This document shows positions 17,014-25,653 of a DNA stretch of 35,595 nucleotides, one piece after another. This stretch comes from Terriglobia bacterium (lineage in GTDB: Bacteria; Acidobacteriota; Terriglobia; UBA7540). The notes beneath the pieces are model-generated. The model was not told the origin of the DNA. It did no database searches and saw nothing but the letters and a program-made list of their open reading frames with translations. Position numbers and translations under genes: made by a program. Each line of letters begins with the position of its first letter. Position 1 is the first letter of the stretch. Where the stretch lies: the NCBI GenBank assembly GCA_030038235.1, contig JASHPE010000089.1:1-35595 (forward strand), written 5' to 3'.

Positions 17014-17792
17014 TGGCCAAGTCGATCCTGCTAGCATGCATGATGATCGTGACGGGATCCCTCGCCGCTCTCGGAGACGACTCCAACGCGCAAGCCCCGA
17101 TTGCGCCGGCTCCGATCGCGACTGACCGGCCCTCGCTGACGGATTCCAGCATCGTGGTGCCGCTCGGGAGCCTCCAGGCCGAGAACGGATTCGCAGACAT
17201 CCTGAGCCAGGGCCAATGGACGCTCGACGGTCCAGAGACCTTGCTGCGTTTCGGGGTGCTATCGAAAACCGAGCTTCGCCTGACGGTTCCGGACTACTTT
17301 GAGCCGGCGCATGGGACCACGGGGTTTGGCGACCTGGCCGTAGGCGTGAAGCAACAACTGGGCCCGGTCTCAGGCTTCGACGTTTCGGTGGTCGTGTCGC
17401 TCAGTGTGCCGACCGGCGCTCGTGCCATTTCGAGCCACGGCTATGATCCTTCCGTGCAGGTGCCGTGGTCGCGGGCGCTATCTTCGAAATGGACGGCCGC
17501 CGGGATGCTGTCGATGTACTGGCCCACCGAGAACGGTCGCCACAACCTGACGGGCCAGACCACGTTCCTGATCGACCGGCAGTTCACGAAACGTTGGGAT
17601 GTGTTTGCCGAATACGGGGGCAACTTCCCGGAACGAGGAGGACCCAGTCACCTGGCGCACTTCGGCACAACCTGGAAGCTAACGCCGCGGCAACAGATCG
17701 ATTTACATGTCGGCGTGGGCTTGTCTTCGGCCGCGCCGGATCGCTTCATCGGTGTGGGCTATTCCTTTCGCTTCCAGGCAGCGCGCCGCTAG
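17013..17792 (+). CDS. Outer-membrane 'transporter' protein, phenol-degradation MetA-like
   Basis: A 259-residue secreted protein. The signal peptide (MAKSILLACMMIVTGSLAAL, then GDDSNAQA) is followed by IATDRPSLTDSSIVVPLGSL, an opening typical of the 'putative MetA-pathway of phenol degradation' barrel family. Alternating beta-strand segments follow, such as TGFGDLAVGVKQQLG and SVVVSLSVPTGAR, with GVGYSFRF near the C-terminus. The ATG at 17013 is chosen because the signal peptide begins there. A longer in-frame start at 16842 adds non-homologous sequence that runs through gene debris. The start overlaps the stop of a kdpA remnant, so its original promoter may have been lost or replaced. The transported compound is unknown. 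Confidence 0.75.
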   Translation: MAKSILLACMMIVTGSLAALGDDSNAQAPIAPAPIATDRPSLTDSSIVVPLGSLQAENGFADILSQGQWTLDGPETLLRFGVLSKTELRLTVPDYFEPAHGTTGFGDLAVGVKQQLGPVSGFDVSVVVSLSVPTGARAISSHGYDPSVQVPWSRALSSKWTAAGMLSMYWPTENGRHNLTGQTTFLIDRQFTKRWDVFAEYGGNFPERGGPSHLAHFGTTWKLTPRQQIDLHVGVGLSSAAPDRFIGVGYSFRFQAARR

Positions 17793-18085
17793 TCCTGGGC
17801 CATTGCGCTTGCTGCGCATTAGTCACTGACCCGCGAAGGGTGCTATCATCAGCTTTGACATCTACAAAGCAGTTGCCGGCAGTGCTCCGTTAACCTCAGC
17901 AGCAGGTTGTTGCCCCCGGGACGAAGCGAGCCAACCAGCCTTCCGTCTCCGCACGTCCAAGTTGGAGGTTACAACCCTTCTGCCGCAGGGACGCTCGGCG
18001 CACGCAGGATGCGTCCACCACGAGAGTCTGCCGCGCGCCATCTTGCGAGCGCAGCCGACGGCTTTGTAAGGAAAGGAAGCAGACC

Positions 18086-20770
18086 ATGAGCGAGGCTGAG
18101 CTTCAGCAGGGGTACGCCGCCGATATCGAGACCCAGGAGTGGCTGGAGTCGCTCGATTACGTCCTATACAACGACGGCGGAACCGAGCGCGCCGGGCAGA
18201 TCCTGCAGCGCTTGCGCTTGCACGCCGCCGAAGCCGGCGTCACGCTGCCTTACCGCGCCACCACCCCTTACCTGAACACGATCCCCGCCGATCAGGAGCC
18301 GCCGTTTCCGGGCAGCCGCGAGATCGAGCGCCGCATCAAGAGCTTGATTCGCTGGAACGCGATGGCCATGGTGGTCCGCGCCAACCGCGAGGAGAGCGGG
18401 ATCGGCGGCCATATTTCGACCTATGCGTCTCAGGCCACGCTTTTTGAAGTCGCGTTCAATCATTTCCTGCGCGCCAAGGCTCCCGACCACGACGGCGACG
18501 TGGCTTATTTCCAGGGCCACGCCGCGCCGGGTGTTTATGCGCGCGCTTTTCTCGAAGGACGCCTGTCGCTGGAACGTATGCAGAATTTCCGCCGCGAGAC
18601 CCGTCCGGCCGGCGGGCTTTCGTCGTACCCCCACCCCTGGCTGATGCCCGACTTCTGGGAATATCCGACGGTTTCGATGGGTCTCGCTCCCATCATGGCC
18701 ATCTATCACGCGCGCTTCGTGCGCTATCTTCAGGACCGCAAGCTTAAGAACCGTTCTGATTCCAAGGTATGGGCGTTCCTCGGCGACGGCGAAATGGACG
18801 AGCCCGAGTCGCTGGGCGCAGTCTCGCTGGCGGCGCGTGAGAAGCTCGACAATCTCATCTTCGTGATCAGTTGCAACCTGCAGCGGCTGGACGGTCCGGT
18901 GCGCGGCAACGGGAACATCGTGCAGGAACTGGAAGGCGTGTTCCGCGGCGCGGGCTGGAATGTGATCAAGGTTCTGTGGGGGACGGACTGGGACCCGCTG
19001 CTGGCCAAGGACAGCGACGGTCTGCTGGCCGATCGAATGGGTCAGGTGGTCGACGGCGAACGGCAGAAGTTCAGCGTCTCCTCGGGCGCGTACGTCCGCC
19101 AGCACTTCTTCGGCACGCATCCGAAGCTGCTCGAGATGGTGAGGCATTATTCTGACGAGCAGCTTGCCAGGATGCGCCTTGGCGGACACGATCCGCAGAA
19201 GGTCTATGCGGCGTACAAGGCAGCGGTGGAGCACGCGGGCGCACCCACGGTGATCCTGGCGCGCACCACCAAGGGCTACGGTCTCGGCGAGGCGGGCGAA
19301 GGCAAGAACATCACGCACCAGCAGAAAAAGCTGAACGAGGCCGAGTTGCGCTCCTTCCGCAGCCGCTTCGGCGTGCCCATGTCTGACGAAGAAGTCGCGG
19401 GCGCGCCTTTCTACCGGCCGTCTGAGTCGAGCCCGGAAATCGAGTATCTCCGCGAGCGCCGCAAAATACTGGGAGGATACGTGCCGAGCCGCGCGGTGCG
19501 TGTGGAGCCTCTCGATCCTCCGGCGGAAACGCTCTTTGACGAGCTCTACAAGGGCACGGACAACCGCGAAGTGTCAACGACCATGGCGTTCGTGCGGCTG
19601 CTGAGCAAGCTTCTGCGCGATCCGATAATCGGCAAGCTGATCGTGCCCATTATTCCCGACGAGGCGCGCACCTTCGGCATGGAGTCGCTGTTCCGCGAGG
19701 TCGGCATCTACTCGCACGTCGGCCAGCTCTACGAGCCCGTGGATCGCGACACGCTGCTTTACTACAAGGAGGCCACCGAGGGCCAGATCCTCGAAGAAGG
19801 AATCACCGAAGCGGGCAGCATCTCCTCGTTCATCGCCGCCGGCACGGCCTACGCGACCCACGGCGTGAACACCATTCCGTTCTTCATCTTTTATTCGATG
19901 TTCGGGTTGCAGCGCGTCGGCGACCTGATCTGGGCAGCGGCGGACTCGCGGTGCCGCGGATTCCTGCTCGGCGGGACGGCGGGACGCACCACGCTGGCCG
20001 GCGAGGGCCTGCAGCATCAGGACGGGAACAGCCACGTGCTTGCCTATCCGGTGCCGAACCTGATGGCTTATGATCCGGCGTTCGCTTACGAGATCGCCGT
20101 CATCATTCGCGACGGCATCCGGCGCATGTATCACGACGGAGAGAGCATCTTCTACTACCTGACGCTGATGAACGAGCCGTATGCGCAGCCGCCCATGCCG
20201 AACGAACCCGGCGTTCAGGAGGGCATCCTGAAAGGGCTTTATCGCTTCCGCGCTTCCGCTCATCCCCGCGCCAAGCTGCGCGCGCAACTGTTTGGCAGCG
20301 GTTCGATTCTGAATGAGGCGCTCAAGGCGCAGGTTGTGCTCGATGAGAAATACAACGTGGGCGCGGACGTATGGAGTGTGACGAGTTACAAGCAACTGTA
20401 CCGCGAGGGCCATGATGCTGAGCGCTGGAACATGCTGAATCCGGCCGCGAAGCCTCGCGTGCCCTACGTGGCGTCATGCTTGGCGGACGCGCCGGGCGTT
20501 CTGGTGGCGGCCAGCGATTACATCAAGTCGCTGCCCGATTCGATTGCGCGCTGGTGCCCACGTCCGCTGGTGTCGCTGGGCACCGACGGGTTCGGCCGCA
20601 GCGACGGACGCGCCGCTCTGCGCAATTTCTTCGAGGTGGATTCGCGCTTCATTACGCTGGCCACGCTGGCGGCGCTCGCACGCGAAGGTAAGGTGCAGGC
20701 CCAGGTGGTGGAGCAGGCGATGAAAGATCTCGACATCAAGCCGGAGAAGCCGAACCCAGTCACTTCGTGA
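18086..20770 (+). CDS. aceE: Pyruvate dehydrogenase E1 component, homodimeric type
   Basis: An 894-residue thiamine-diphosphate enzyme that decarboxylates pyruvate and passes the acetyl group to the E2 lipoyl domain. The thiamine-binding motif GDGEMDEPES...ISCNLQRLDGPVRGN lies at about residues 232-273. The N-terminal active-site region HISTYASQATLFEVAFNHF is present, as is the second-half block MFGLQRVGDLIWAAADSRCRGF with GGTAGRTTLAGEGLQHQDG. Length matches E. coli AceE (about 887 aa). The ATG at 18086 follows a purine-rich AAGGAAGC. It opens the pyruvate dehydrogenase cluster, but aceF is separated from it by a hicAB module. In the 293-base upstream gap a TGCTATCAT sequence (17841-17849) could be an extended -10, but no -35 is evident. 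Confidence 0.97.
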   Translation: MSEAELQQGYAADIETQEWLESLDYVLYNDGGTERAGQILQRLRLHAAEAGVTLPYRATTPYLNTIPADQEPPFPGSREIERRIKSLIRWNAMAMVVRANREESGIGGHISTYASQATLFEVAFNHFLRAKAPDHDGDVAYFQGHAAPGVYARAFLEGRLSLERMQNFRRETRPAGGLSSYPHPWLMPDFWEYPTVSMGLAPIMAIYHARFVRYLQDRKLKNRSDSKVWAFLGDGEMDEPESLGAVSLAAREKLDNLIFVISCNLQRLDGPVRGNGNIVQELEGVFRGAGWNVIKVLWGTDWDPLLAKDSDGLLADRMGQVVDGERQKFSVSSGAYVRQHFFGTHPKLLEMVRHYSDEQLARMRLGGHDPQKVYAAYKAAVEHAGAPTVILARTTKGYGLGEAGEGKNITHQQKKLNEAELRSFRSRFGVPMSDEEVAGAPFYRPSESSPEIEYLRERRKILGGYVPSRAVRVEPLDPPAETLFDELYKGTDNREVSTTMAFVRLLSKLLRDPIIGKLIVPIIPDEARTFGMESLFREVGIYSHVGQLYEPVDRDTLLYYKEATEGQILEEGITEAGSISSFIAAGTAYATHGVNTIPFFIFYSMFGLQRVGDLIWAAADSRCRGFLLGGTAGRTTLAGEGLQHQDGNSHVLAYPVPNLMAYDPAFAYEIAVIIRDGIRRMYHDGESIFYYLTLMNEPYAQPPMPNEPGVQEGILKGLYRFRASAHPRAKLRAQLFGSGSILNEALKAQVVLDEKYNVGADVWSVTSYKQLYREGHDAERWNMLNPAAKPRVPYVASCLADAPGVLVAASDYIKSLPDSIARWCPRPLVSLGTDGFGRSDGRAALRNFFEVDSRFITLATLAALAREGKVQAQVVEQAMKDLDIKPEKPNPVTS

Positions 20771-20790
20771 TAGTGGCGAGTGGCTCCCAG

Positions 20791-20812
20791 TTAGTTGTCA
20801 GTTAGTTGTCAG
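20791..20812. repeat. Two-copy 11-bp tandem repeat
   Basis: TTAGTTGTCAG occurs twice in direct succession, just after aceE. TCAGTGGGCAG is also repeated nearby (20819-20829 and 20840-20850). Similar low-complexity words recur before aceF and between holB and tmk. They look like the simple-sequence filler frequent between acidobacterial genes. Confidence 0.6.
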
Positions 20813-20851
20813 AGGGGTCAGTGGGCAGCCTTCGGTTCTCAGTGGGCAGGA

Positions 20852-21047
20852 GTGAAGTTTCGAGACCCGATCAAAACGCTCGAAGCGGATGGGTGGTGCT
20901 TGGCCAGGACGACCGGAAGCCATCGCCAATTCAAACACTCGGTGAAATCAGGGACTGTCACGGTTGCGGGCAAACCACGACGTACCGCCGGGCACTTTGA
21001 ATAGCATTCTGAAGCAGGCGGGACTGAGGGAAAGGCGAGAACCATGA
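20852..21047 (+). pseudogene. hicA: HicA-family toxin gene, frameshifted
   Basis: HicA toxins are small double-stranded-RNA-binding-fold mRNA interferases. A GTG at 20852 begins VKFRDPIKTLEADGWCLART, then TGSHRQFKHS and GTVTVAGKP, with the catalytic His in GSHRQFKH intact. After about 20970 the frame leads to an early TAG at 21002-21004. The next frame encodes the expected DVPPGTLNSILKQAGL ending and its TGA (21045-21047) overlaps the hicB ATG. A net one-base frame change therefore breaks the gene, for example loss of two or five bases around 20968-20976. The active-site half is present, but the C-terminal strand and helix are lost. A sequencing error cannot be excluded. Confidence 0.8.
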
Positions 21048-21250
21048 CGTATCTGGTGATCTTGGAACGCGGGGCCAACAGCTACGGCGCCTATGTACCA
21101 GACCTGCCGGGTTGTGCGGTCGTTGCGGATACACGCGAGGAGGCGCTCACCCTGATTCGTGAAGCAATACCGTTGCACCTGGAGAGCTTACGCGAAGAGG
21201 GCGCCCAGATTCCCGAGCCGGTTTCTACCACCGAACTCGTACAGGTCTGA
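21044..21250 (+). CDS. hicB: HicB-family antitoxin
   Basis: A 68-residue antitoxin of the HicB partial-RNase-H fold, which binds and neutralises HicA. It reads MTYLVILERGANSYGAYVPD, then LPGCAVVADTREEALTLIRE and IPLHLESLREEG. The YGAYVPDLPGCxVxADTxEEA pattern is the family signature. It lacks a C-terminal DNA-binding domain, as in the short HicB form. Its ATG overlaps the TGA that ends the restored hicA frame (ATGA), the normal arrangement of hicAB pairs. The gene itself is intact, so the cell may keep antitoxin without a working partner. Confidence 0.9.
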   Translation: MTYLVILERGANSYGAYVPDLPGCAVVADTREEALTLIREAIPLHLESLREEGAQIPEPVSTTELVQV

Positions 21251-21269
21251 GCTGGGGCGGAGTCTTGTT

Positions 21270-21406
21270 AGTGATTAGTGGCTAGTGGCTGGAAGGAGTC
21301 GCCACGTCATGTCGTGCATCACCTCCTTACGCGAGCGTAGGGGATGGGAGTGAGGAGAGTGGCTAGTGGTTAGCGGGCTGGCGACTCATTCCAGCCACTA
21401 ATCACT
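21270..21406. repeat. Inverted repeat between hicB and aceF
   Basis: AGTGATTAGTGGCT (21270-21283), followed by AGTGGCTGGA, is matched in inverse orientation by TCCAGCCACTAATCACT at 21390-21406. About 96 bases separate the arms and include further GGCTAGTGGTTAG-type words. The element fills the gap between the hicAB module and aceF. It could mark the edge of an insertion, or be a simple-sequence repeat that happens to be mirrored. Confidence 0.6.
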
Positions 21407-21427
21407 AGCTACTGTTCTTGGAGAGCC

Positions 21428-23149
21428 ATGTCAACCGAATTCAGGCTGCCGGAACTCGGAGAGAACATCGCCAAAGGCGATTTGGTGAGGGTCCTGGTGT
21501 CGGTGGGCGATGTCATCAGCAAAGACCAGTCGGTAATCGAGCTCGAGACGGAGAAGGCGACGCTGGAAGTGCCTTCCTCCGTCGGTGGCAAAGTGGAATC
21601 GATTCTCGTCAAGCCCGGCGAGCAGGTAAAAGTCGGGCAGGTGATTCTTACCGTTTCCGACGGCGCTCAGGGTGCCGCAGCGCCGGCTGAAGAGGCCAAA
21701 CCTCCAGCCATGGCGACCACTGAAAAACCGAAGCCGAAGACGAACGGAGCGGAGGCCGCCAAGGACACACGTTCGGCGCGCCAGGAGTCTGCGGGACCAG
21801 AGGCCAAGGCGCCGAGTGCGCCACCGCAGGCCGTCGGGACCGTGGAATTCAGACTCCCCGAGCTTGGCGAGAACGTCGAGAAGGGCGATCTGCTGAAAGT
21901 GCTGGTCTCCGTCGGCGACGTCATCAGCCAGGAGCAACCGGTATTGGAGCTCGAGACCGAAAAGGCGACGCTCGAAGTGCCGTCTTCGGTCAGCGGCAGG
22001 GTGAAGCAGATTCACGTTAAGGCGGGCGAGAAGGTGAAGGTCGGCCAGCTCATCTTTACGCTCGAGGGCGCAGCTTCGCCGGGCGCGCCTTCCGGCGAGG
22101 GTAAAGCAGCAACACCAGAAAAGGCAGCGGCCACGCCCGCGCCGGCAACCCGACGAGAGGCAACCGAAGCACTTGGCCAGTCGTCCGCTGAAGCGTCGGC
22201 TGCGACGGCAACGCAACAGGCTGCTGCGGTCCCCTCCGCTGACAAGAAGCTGGTGCCAGCCGCGCCGTCGGTGCGGCGCATGGCGCGCGAACTGGGCGTC
22301 GAGATCGCGGAGGTACCGGGCAGCGGCCCCGGAGGACGCATCTCTGTCGAGGACGTCAAGGCGTATATCAAAGGTCTCAACACGAAACGCCGCGAAGGCG
22401 GGCTCCGGATGGGCGCCTCAGTTCCCATGCCGGATTTCTCGCGCTGGGGCGCGGTGGAGCGCGAATCGATGCGTGCCGTGCGGCGCGCCACGGCGTCACA
22501 TCTGAGCCACGCGTGGGTCACGGTGCCGCGCGTTACGCAGCACGACCGCGCCGACATCACCCAAGTCGACAGGCTCCGGAAGCAGCACTCTCAGAAAGCC
22601 GAGGCGCAGGGCGGCAAGCTGACGATTACCGCCATCGCCCTGAAAGTCGTGGCGTCGGCGCTGCACAAGTTTCCTCAGTTCGCGGCCAGCATCGATCCGG
22701 AGCGCGAGGAGATCATCTACAAGAAGTATCGTCATATCGGCGTGGCGGTGGACACGGACCGCGGTCTGCTGGTGCCCGTGCTCCGCGACGTGGATCAGAA
22801 GAACATCGTGGAGCTTTCGGTGGAGCTGGCGCAGATGGCTGAGAAAGCGCGCAATCGCAAGCTTGCGCCCGAGGACATGGAAGGCGGCGTTTTCAGCATC
22901 AGCAACCTGGGCGGCATCGGAGGCACGTCTTTCACGCCCATCGTCAACTGGCCGGAAGTCGCGATCCTGGGCATGTCGCGATCGACTCTGGAGCCCGTGT
23001 ACGCCGACGGCCAGTTCCAGCCGCGGCTGATGCTGCCGCTGTCGCTCTCTTACGATCATCGGCTGATCGACGGCGCTGACGCCGCTCGGTTCCTGCGCTG
23101 GGTTGCCGAGGCTCTGGAGCAGCCGTTCCTGATTTCCTTCGAGGGCTGA
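21428..23149 (+). CDS. aceF: Pyruvate dehydrogenase E2, dihydrolipoamide acetyltransferase
   Basis: A 573-residue E2 core of the pyruvate dehydrogenase complex, which moves the acetyl group from E1 to CoA. There are two N-terminal lipoyl domains, each with the lipoylated Lys in ETEKATLEVPSS (K43 and K179). They are joined by Ala/Pro/Lys-rich flexible linkers (about 79-137 and 220-270). The E1/E3-binding domain is APSVRRMARELGVEIAEVPG...GRISVEDVKAYI (about 275-315). The C-terminal catalytic domain carries the active-site DHRLIDGADAARF near residue 544. The two lipoyl domains are very similar to each other, suggesting duplication. The ATG at 21428 follows a weak GGAGAG. lpdA follows 73 bases downstream. 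Confidence 0.97.
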   Translation: MSTEFRLPELGENIAKGDLVRVLVSVGDVISKDQSVIELETEKATLEVPSSVGGKVESILVKPGEQVKVGQVILTVSDGAQGAAAPAEEAKPPAMATTEKPKPKTNGAEAAKDTRSARQESAGPEAKAPSAPPQAVGTVEFRLPELGENVEKGDLLKVLVSVGDVISQEQPVLELETEKATLEVPSSVSGRVKQIHVKAGEKVKVGQLIFTLEGAASPGAPSGEGKAATPEKAAATPAPATRREATEALGQSSAEASAATATQQAAAVPSADKKLVPAAPSVRRMARELGVEIAEVPGSGPGGRISVEDVKAYIKGLNTKRREGGLRMGASVPMPDFSRWGAVERESMRAVRRATASHLSHAWVTVPRVTQHDRADITQVDRLRKQHSQKAEAQGGKLTITAIALKVVASALHKFPQFAASIDPEREEIIYKKYRHIGVAVDTDRGLLVPVLRDVDQKNIVELSVELAQMAEKARNRKLAPEDMEGGVFSISNLGGIGGTSFTPIVNWPEVAILGMSRSTLEPVYADGQFQPRLMLPLSLSYDHRLIDGADAARFLRWVAEALEQPFLISFEG

Positions 23150-23222
23150 GCCCTTTCCCGGCTTTTTCCGGCAAGATGCTGGGCTAGTTATGTAACCTGT
23201 CCAGGAGGCAATCGACTCACCC

Positions 23223-24644
23223 ATGGCTGACGAGGCAAACACAACTCAACTTGTCGTGATCGGAGCCGGACCCGGCGGCTACGCCGCCGCTTTCCTCGCT
23301 GCCGATCTTGGCATGCGCGTGGCGCTCGTGGGCGAAGAAGAGAATCCCGGCGGCGTCTGCCTTTATCGGGGCTGCATTCCGTCCAAAGCGCTGCTGCACG
23401 CGGCGCGCGTCCTGACCGAAGCGCGCGAGGCGGCGCACTGGGGAATCGAGTTTCAACCGCCGAAAATCGACATCGACAAACTGCGCGCCTGGAAGACCGA
23501 TGTAGTGGGAAAGCTCACCGGTGGCCTGGGTCAGATTTCGAAGCAGCGCCACGTGGAGTACATCCGCGGACGCGCATCGCTCGTGGATGCAAACACCGTG
23601 AGCGTCGAGACCGCGAAGGCTGAACGAAAGCTCAGGTTCGAGCATGCGATTCTGGCGACCGGGTCATTGCCGGCAATGCTGCCGGGATTGCCCCAAAGCG
23701 AGCGCATTCTCGACTCCACCTCTGCGCTGGAGATCACGAATGTGCCCAAGACGCTGTTGGTGATCGGCGGCGGATATATCGGGCTCGAGATGGGCACCGT
23801 GTACGCCGCGCTTGGCAGCGAGGTATCGGTCGTGGAGATGCTCGATGGATTGCTGCCGGGCGCGGACCGCGATCTCGTGGCGCCGCTGGCCAAGCGCGTG
23901 GAGAAGATATTCAAAAAGGCGATGCTCAGCACCAAAGTGACGGAGATGAAGGAAGAGAAAGAAGGGTTGCGCGTGAAGTTCGAGGGTGCAGGCGCCGAAG
24001 GCGGCGAGCAGGTCTACGAAAAGGTGCTTGTTTCCGTCGGCCGCAAGCCGAACTCAGCGATCGCGGGCCTCGAGAATACGCGCGTGCGGAAGGACGCCAA
24101 GGGCTTCATTGAGATCGATGCCCAGCGGCGCACCGCCGAGCCTGCGATCTACGCCATTGGCGACGTGGCCGGCGAGCCCCTGCTGGCGCACAAGGCTTCG
24201 CACGAAGGACGCACCGCCGTAGAAGCCATCGCGGGGCACAAAGTGGCGTTCGAGCCGCGCGCGATTCCCGCCGTCGTTTTCACCGATCCCGAGGTAGCAT
24301 GGTGCGGCCTCACGGAGACTCAGGCGGCGAAGGAGAATCGTCCGATCAAGGTGGCGCGATTTCCGTGGGGCGCTTCCGGCCGCGCGACGACGCTCGACCG
24401 CAACGACGGCGTCACCAAGCTCGTACTCGATCCTGAAACCGAGCGCGTGCTCGGCGTTGGTATCACAGGCGTGGGCGCGGGAGAATTGATCGCTGAAGGC
24501 GTGCTGGCGGTGGAGATGGCGGCGCTTGCTTCGGACGTTGCGTTAAGCATCCATCCTCATCCGACGCTTTCCGAGACGCTGATGGAAGCGGCGGAAGTAT
24601 TCTTCGGAACGGCGACGGATATCTATCGACCGAAGAAAGGCTGA
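23223..24644 (+). CDS. lpdA: Dihydrolipoamide dehydrogenase (E3)
   Basis: A 473-residue flavoprotein that reoxidises the E2 lipoyl group and reduces NAD+. The FAD-binding motif is IGAGPGGYAAAFLAADLG and the redox-active disulfide is C46/C51 in GGVCLYRGCIPSKALLHAA. The NAD-binding motif is VIGGGYIGLEMGTVYAALG. The second FAD motif is AIYAIGDVAGEPLLAHKA, and the catalytic His-Glu is in HPHPTLSETLMEA near the C-terminus. Length is typical. It completes the aceE-aceF-lpdA set and may also serve other 2-oxoacid dehydrogenases. The ATG at 23223 lies 13 bases after AGGAGG, slightly further than ideal. The gene ends 16 bases before the convergent phhB. Confidence 0.97.
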   Translation: MADEANTTQLVVIGAGPGGYAAAFLAADLGMRVALVGEEENPGGVCLYRGCIPSKALLHAARVLTEAREAAHWGIEFQPPKIDIDKLRAWKTDVVGKLTGGLGQISKQRHVEYIRGRASLVDANTVSVETAKAERKLRFEHAILATGSLPAMLPGLPQSERILDSTSALEITNVPKTLLVIGGGYIGLEMGTVYAALGSEVSVVEMLDGLLPGADRDLVAPLAKRVEKIFKKAMLSTKVTEMKEEKEGLRVKFEGAGAEGGEQVYEKVLVSVGRKPNSAIAGLENTRVRKDAKGFIEIDAQRRTAEPAIYAIGDVAGEPLLAHKASHEGRTAVEAIAGHKVAFEPRAIPAVVFTDPEVAWCGLTETQAAKENRPIKVARFPWGASGRATTLDRNDGVTKLVLDPETERVLGVGITGVGAGELIAEGVLAVEMAALASDVALSIHPHPTLSETLMEAAEVFFGTATDIYRPKKG

Positions 24645-24660
24645 GGTGGACTGCAAAGGG

Positions 24661-25011
24661 TCAGAGGCGGTCAATCTTGGCGGCGAGGATGAAGTCGTTC
24701 TCGGTGAGGCCTCCGGCAGCGTGCGTCCAGAGGGTGATCTCGACCTTGCCCCACCTGAGAACGATGTCGGGATGATGGCCCTCAGACTCCGCAGCCTCGC
24801 CCACGCGATTCACGAAGGTGAGCGCGCTGCGAAAATCGGGAAATTTCCAGGCCTTGTGCAGGTGATGCCCGTTCACAACTTCCCAGCCTTCGACCTGCGC
24901 CCGCAAACGGTCGATGGCGTTCGCATCGAGCGGCGTCGCGCCGCGCTCGCAAGGGACGCAGTGCCGTCCGCTCAGGCCTGAAGTTGGGCCAGGATTTCGC
25001 GTCTCAACCAT
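24661..25011 (-). CDS. phhB: 4a-hydroxytetrahydrobiopterin dehydratase (pterin carbinolamine dehydratase)
   Basis: A 116-residue enzyme that dehydrates 4a-hydroxytetrahydrobiopterin, recycling the cofactor of aromatic amino-acid hydroxylases. In bacteria lacking such hydroxylases it may act on other pterins, including those of molybdopterin pathways. The active-site block NRVGEAAESEGHHPDIVLRW and the downstream VEITLWTHAAGGLTENDFIL match the family. The N-terminal stretch SGRHCVPCERGATPLD is also common in family members. The ATG at 25011 (MVETRNPGP) is the best available start, although its ribosome-binding site is weak. An upstream in-frame start at 25215 would overlap the next gene and gives basic low-complexity sequence. 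It is convergent with lpdA and lies 68 bases downstream of the Hfq-family gene. Confidence 0.85.
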   Translation of the reverse strand: MVETRNPGPTSGLSGRHCVPCERGATPLDANAIDRLRAQVEGWEVVNGHHLHKAWKFPDFRSALTFVNRVGEAAESEGHHPDIVLRWGKVEITLWTHAAGGLTENDFILAAKIDRL

Positions 25012-25079
25012 TTCTCTCGGGGTTCTGCCGCGCCAGACGAGCATCCGCAGGCGCATCCGGACCCGCTGTGTCCGGGGAA

Positions 25080-25427
25080 CTACTCTCCGTTCGAATTTTC
25101 GCCGGCGCCGTTCTTGGCGTCGCTCTGTTTGTAGATGTAGCGGATGCAAGACTTGAAGATCAGCAGGTTGGGTTCGCCGTTGCGGTGCACCTTGATGCAG
25201 TTCCGGTCGTACCACTCGATCACGCCCCGGACGGTCTCTCCCGTGTCGAGCACCACCACCATCGGGGTACGCGCCTGCATTTGCTTGACGTAGTAAAAGC
25301 TTTCGGCGTTGGTTTGATCAGGCGGCGTGGGCTTGCGGCGCCCCATGCGCCCACCTTGCATCTGCTCCTGGATCTCCGACAGGCTGGGCCGGATTAGTTT
25401 ACGGTTAACGCTCACAACATCCTTCAT
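25080..25427 (-). CDS. hfq: Hfq-family (Sm-like) RNA chaperone
   Basis: A 115-residue protein with an Sm fold at about residues 40-100. The block SFYYVKQMQARTPMVVVLDT is followed by GETVRGVIEWYDRNCIKV and LLIFKSCIRYIYK. Hfq hexamers pair small RNAs with mRNAs. The Sm1 region and the D/N...I...Y pattern fit, but the usual YKH motif of strand beta-5 reads FKSC (91-94), so the proximal pore lacks the conserved His. A basic 39-residue N-terminal extension (QEQMQGGRMGRRKPTPP) and a short polar C-tail flank the core. The ATG at 25427 is chosen for the start, as a longer in-frame frame begins at 25532. The best promoter candidate lies at 25560-25588. I am fairly sure of the family, less sure that it works like canonical Hfq. 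Confidence 0.75.
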   Translation of the reverse strand: MKDVVSVNRKLIRPSLSEIQEQMQGGRMGRRKPTPPDQTNAESFYYVKQMQARTPMVVVLDTGETVRGVIEWYDRNCIKVHRNGEPNLLIFKSCIRYIYKQSDAKNGAGENSNGE

Positions 25428-25559
25428 GCGAGTCCCTCGGGCCGGGTCCGCCTCCGAGCCTCTCGGAGAACCGCGTTGCCGGTTTTCTGTGCGTTGGTCG
25501 GGTATATGCCGACTCCCCAGGCAGATCAACAATTTCTGTGAAGATCGAACCTGACAGCT

Positions 25560-25616
25560 AATCTAGCACGCCTCCTGATATGGGGCAATATCCTTCAACG
25601 GTATATTACAAGTCAA
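25560..25616 (-). promoter_or_regulatory. Candidate promoters of the Hfq-family gene
   Basis: On the minus strand TTGCCC (25588-25583) and TAGATT (25565-25560) are 17 bases apart, and TGC before TAGATT makes an extended -10. A second pair, TTGACT (25616-25611) and GGATAT (25593-25588), also 17 bases apart, overlaps it. Either would give a leader of about 125-155 bases. These are matches by eye only. The rest of the 25428-25653 gap shows nothing else. Confidence 0.35.
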
Positions 25617-25653
25617 GCATAATCTGCCGGGTCCGTTGACAACCTGGTTATCA

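Noticed and set aside
17855-17860. TTGACA as a -35 box for aceE
   Set aside because: No acceptable -10 lies 16-18 bases downstream.
18164-19318. 384-codon open frame on the minus strand
   Set aside because: It is antisense to aceE. The sense protein carries all expected motifs.
20791-20850. Possible CRISPR-like short repeats
   Set aside because: Units are 11 bp, adjacent and without unique spacers, and no cas genes are nearby.
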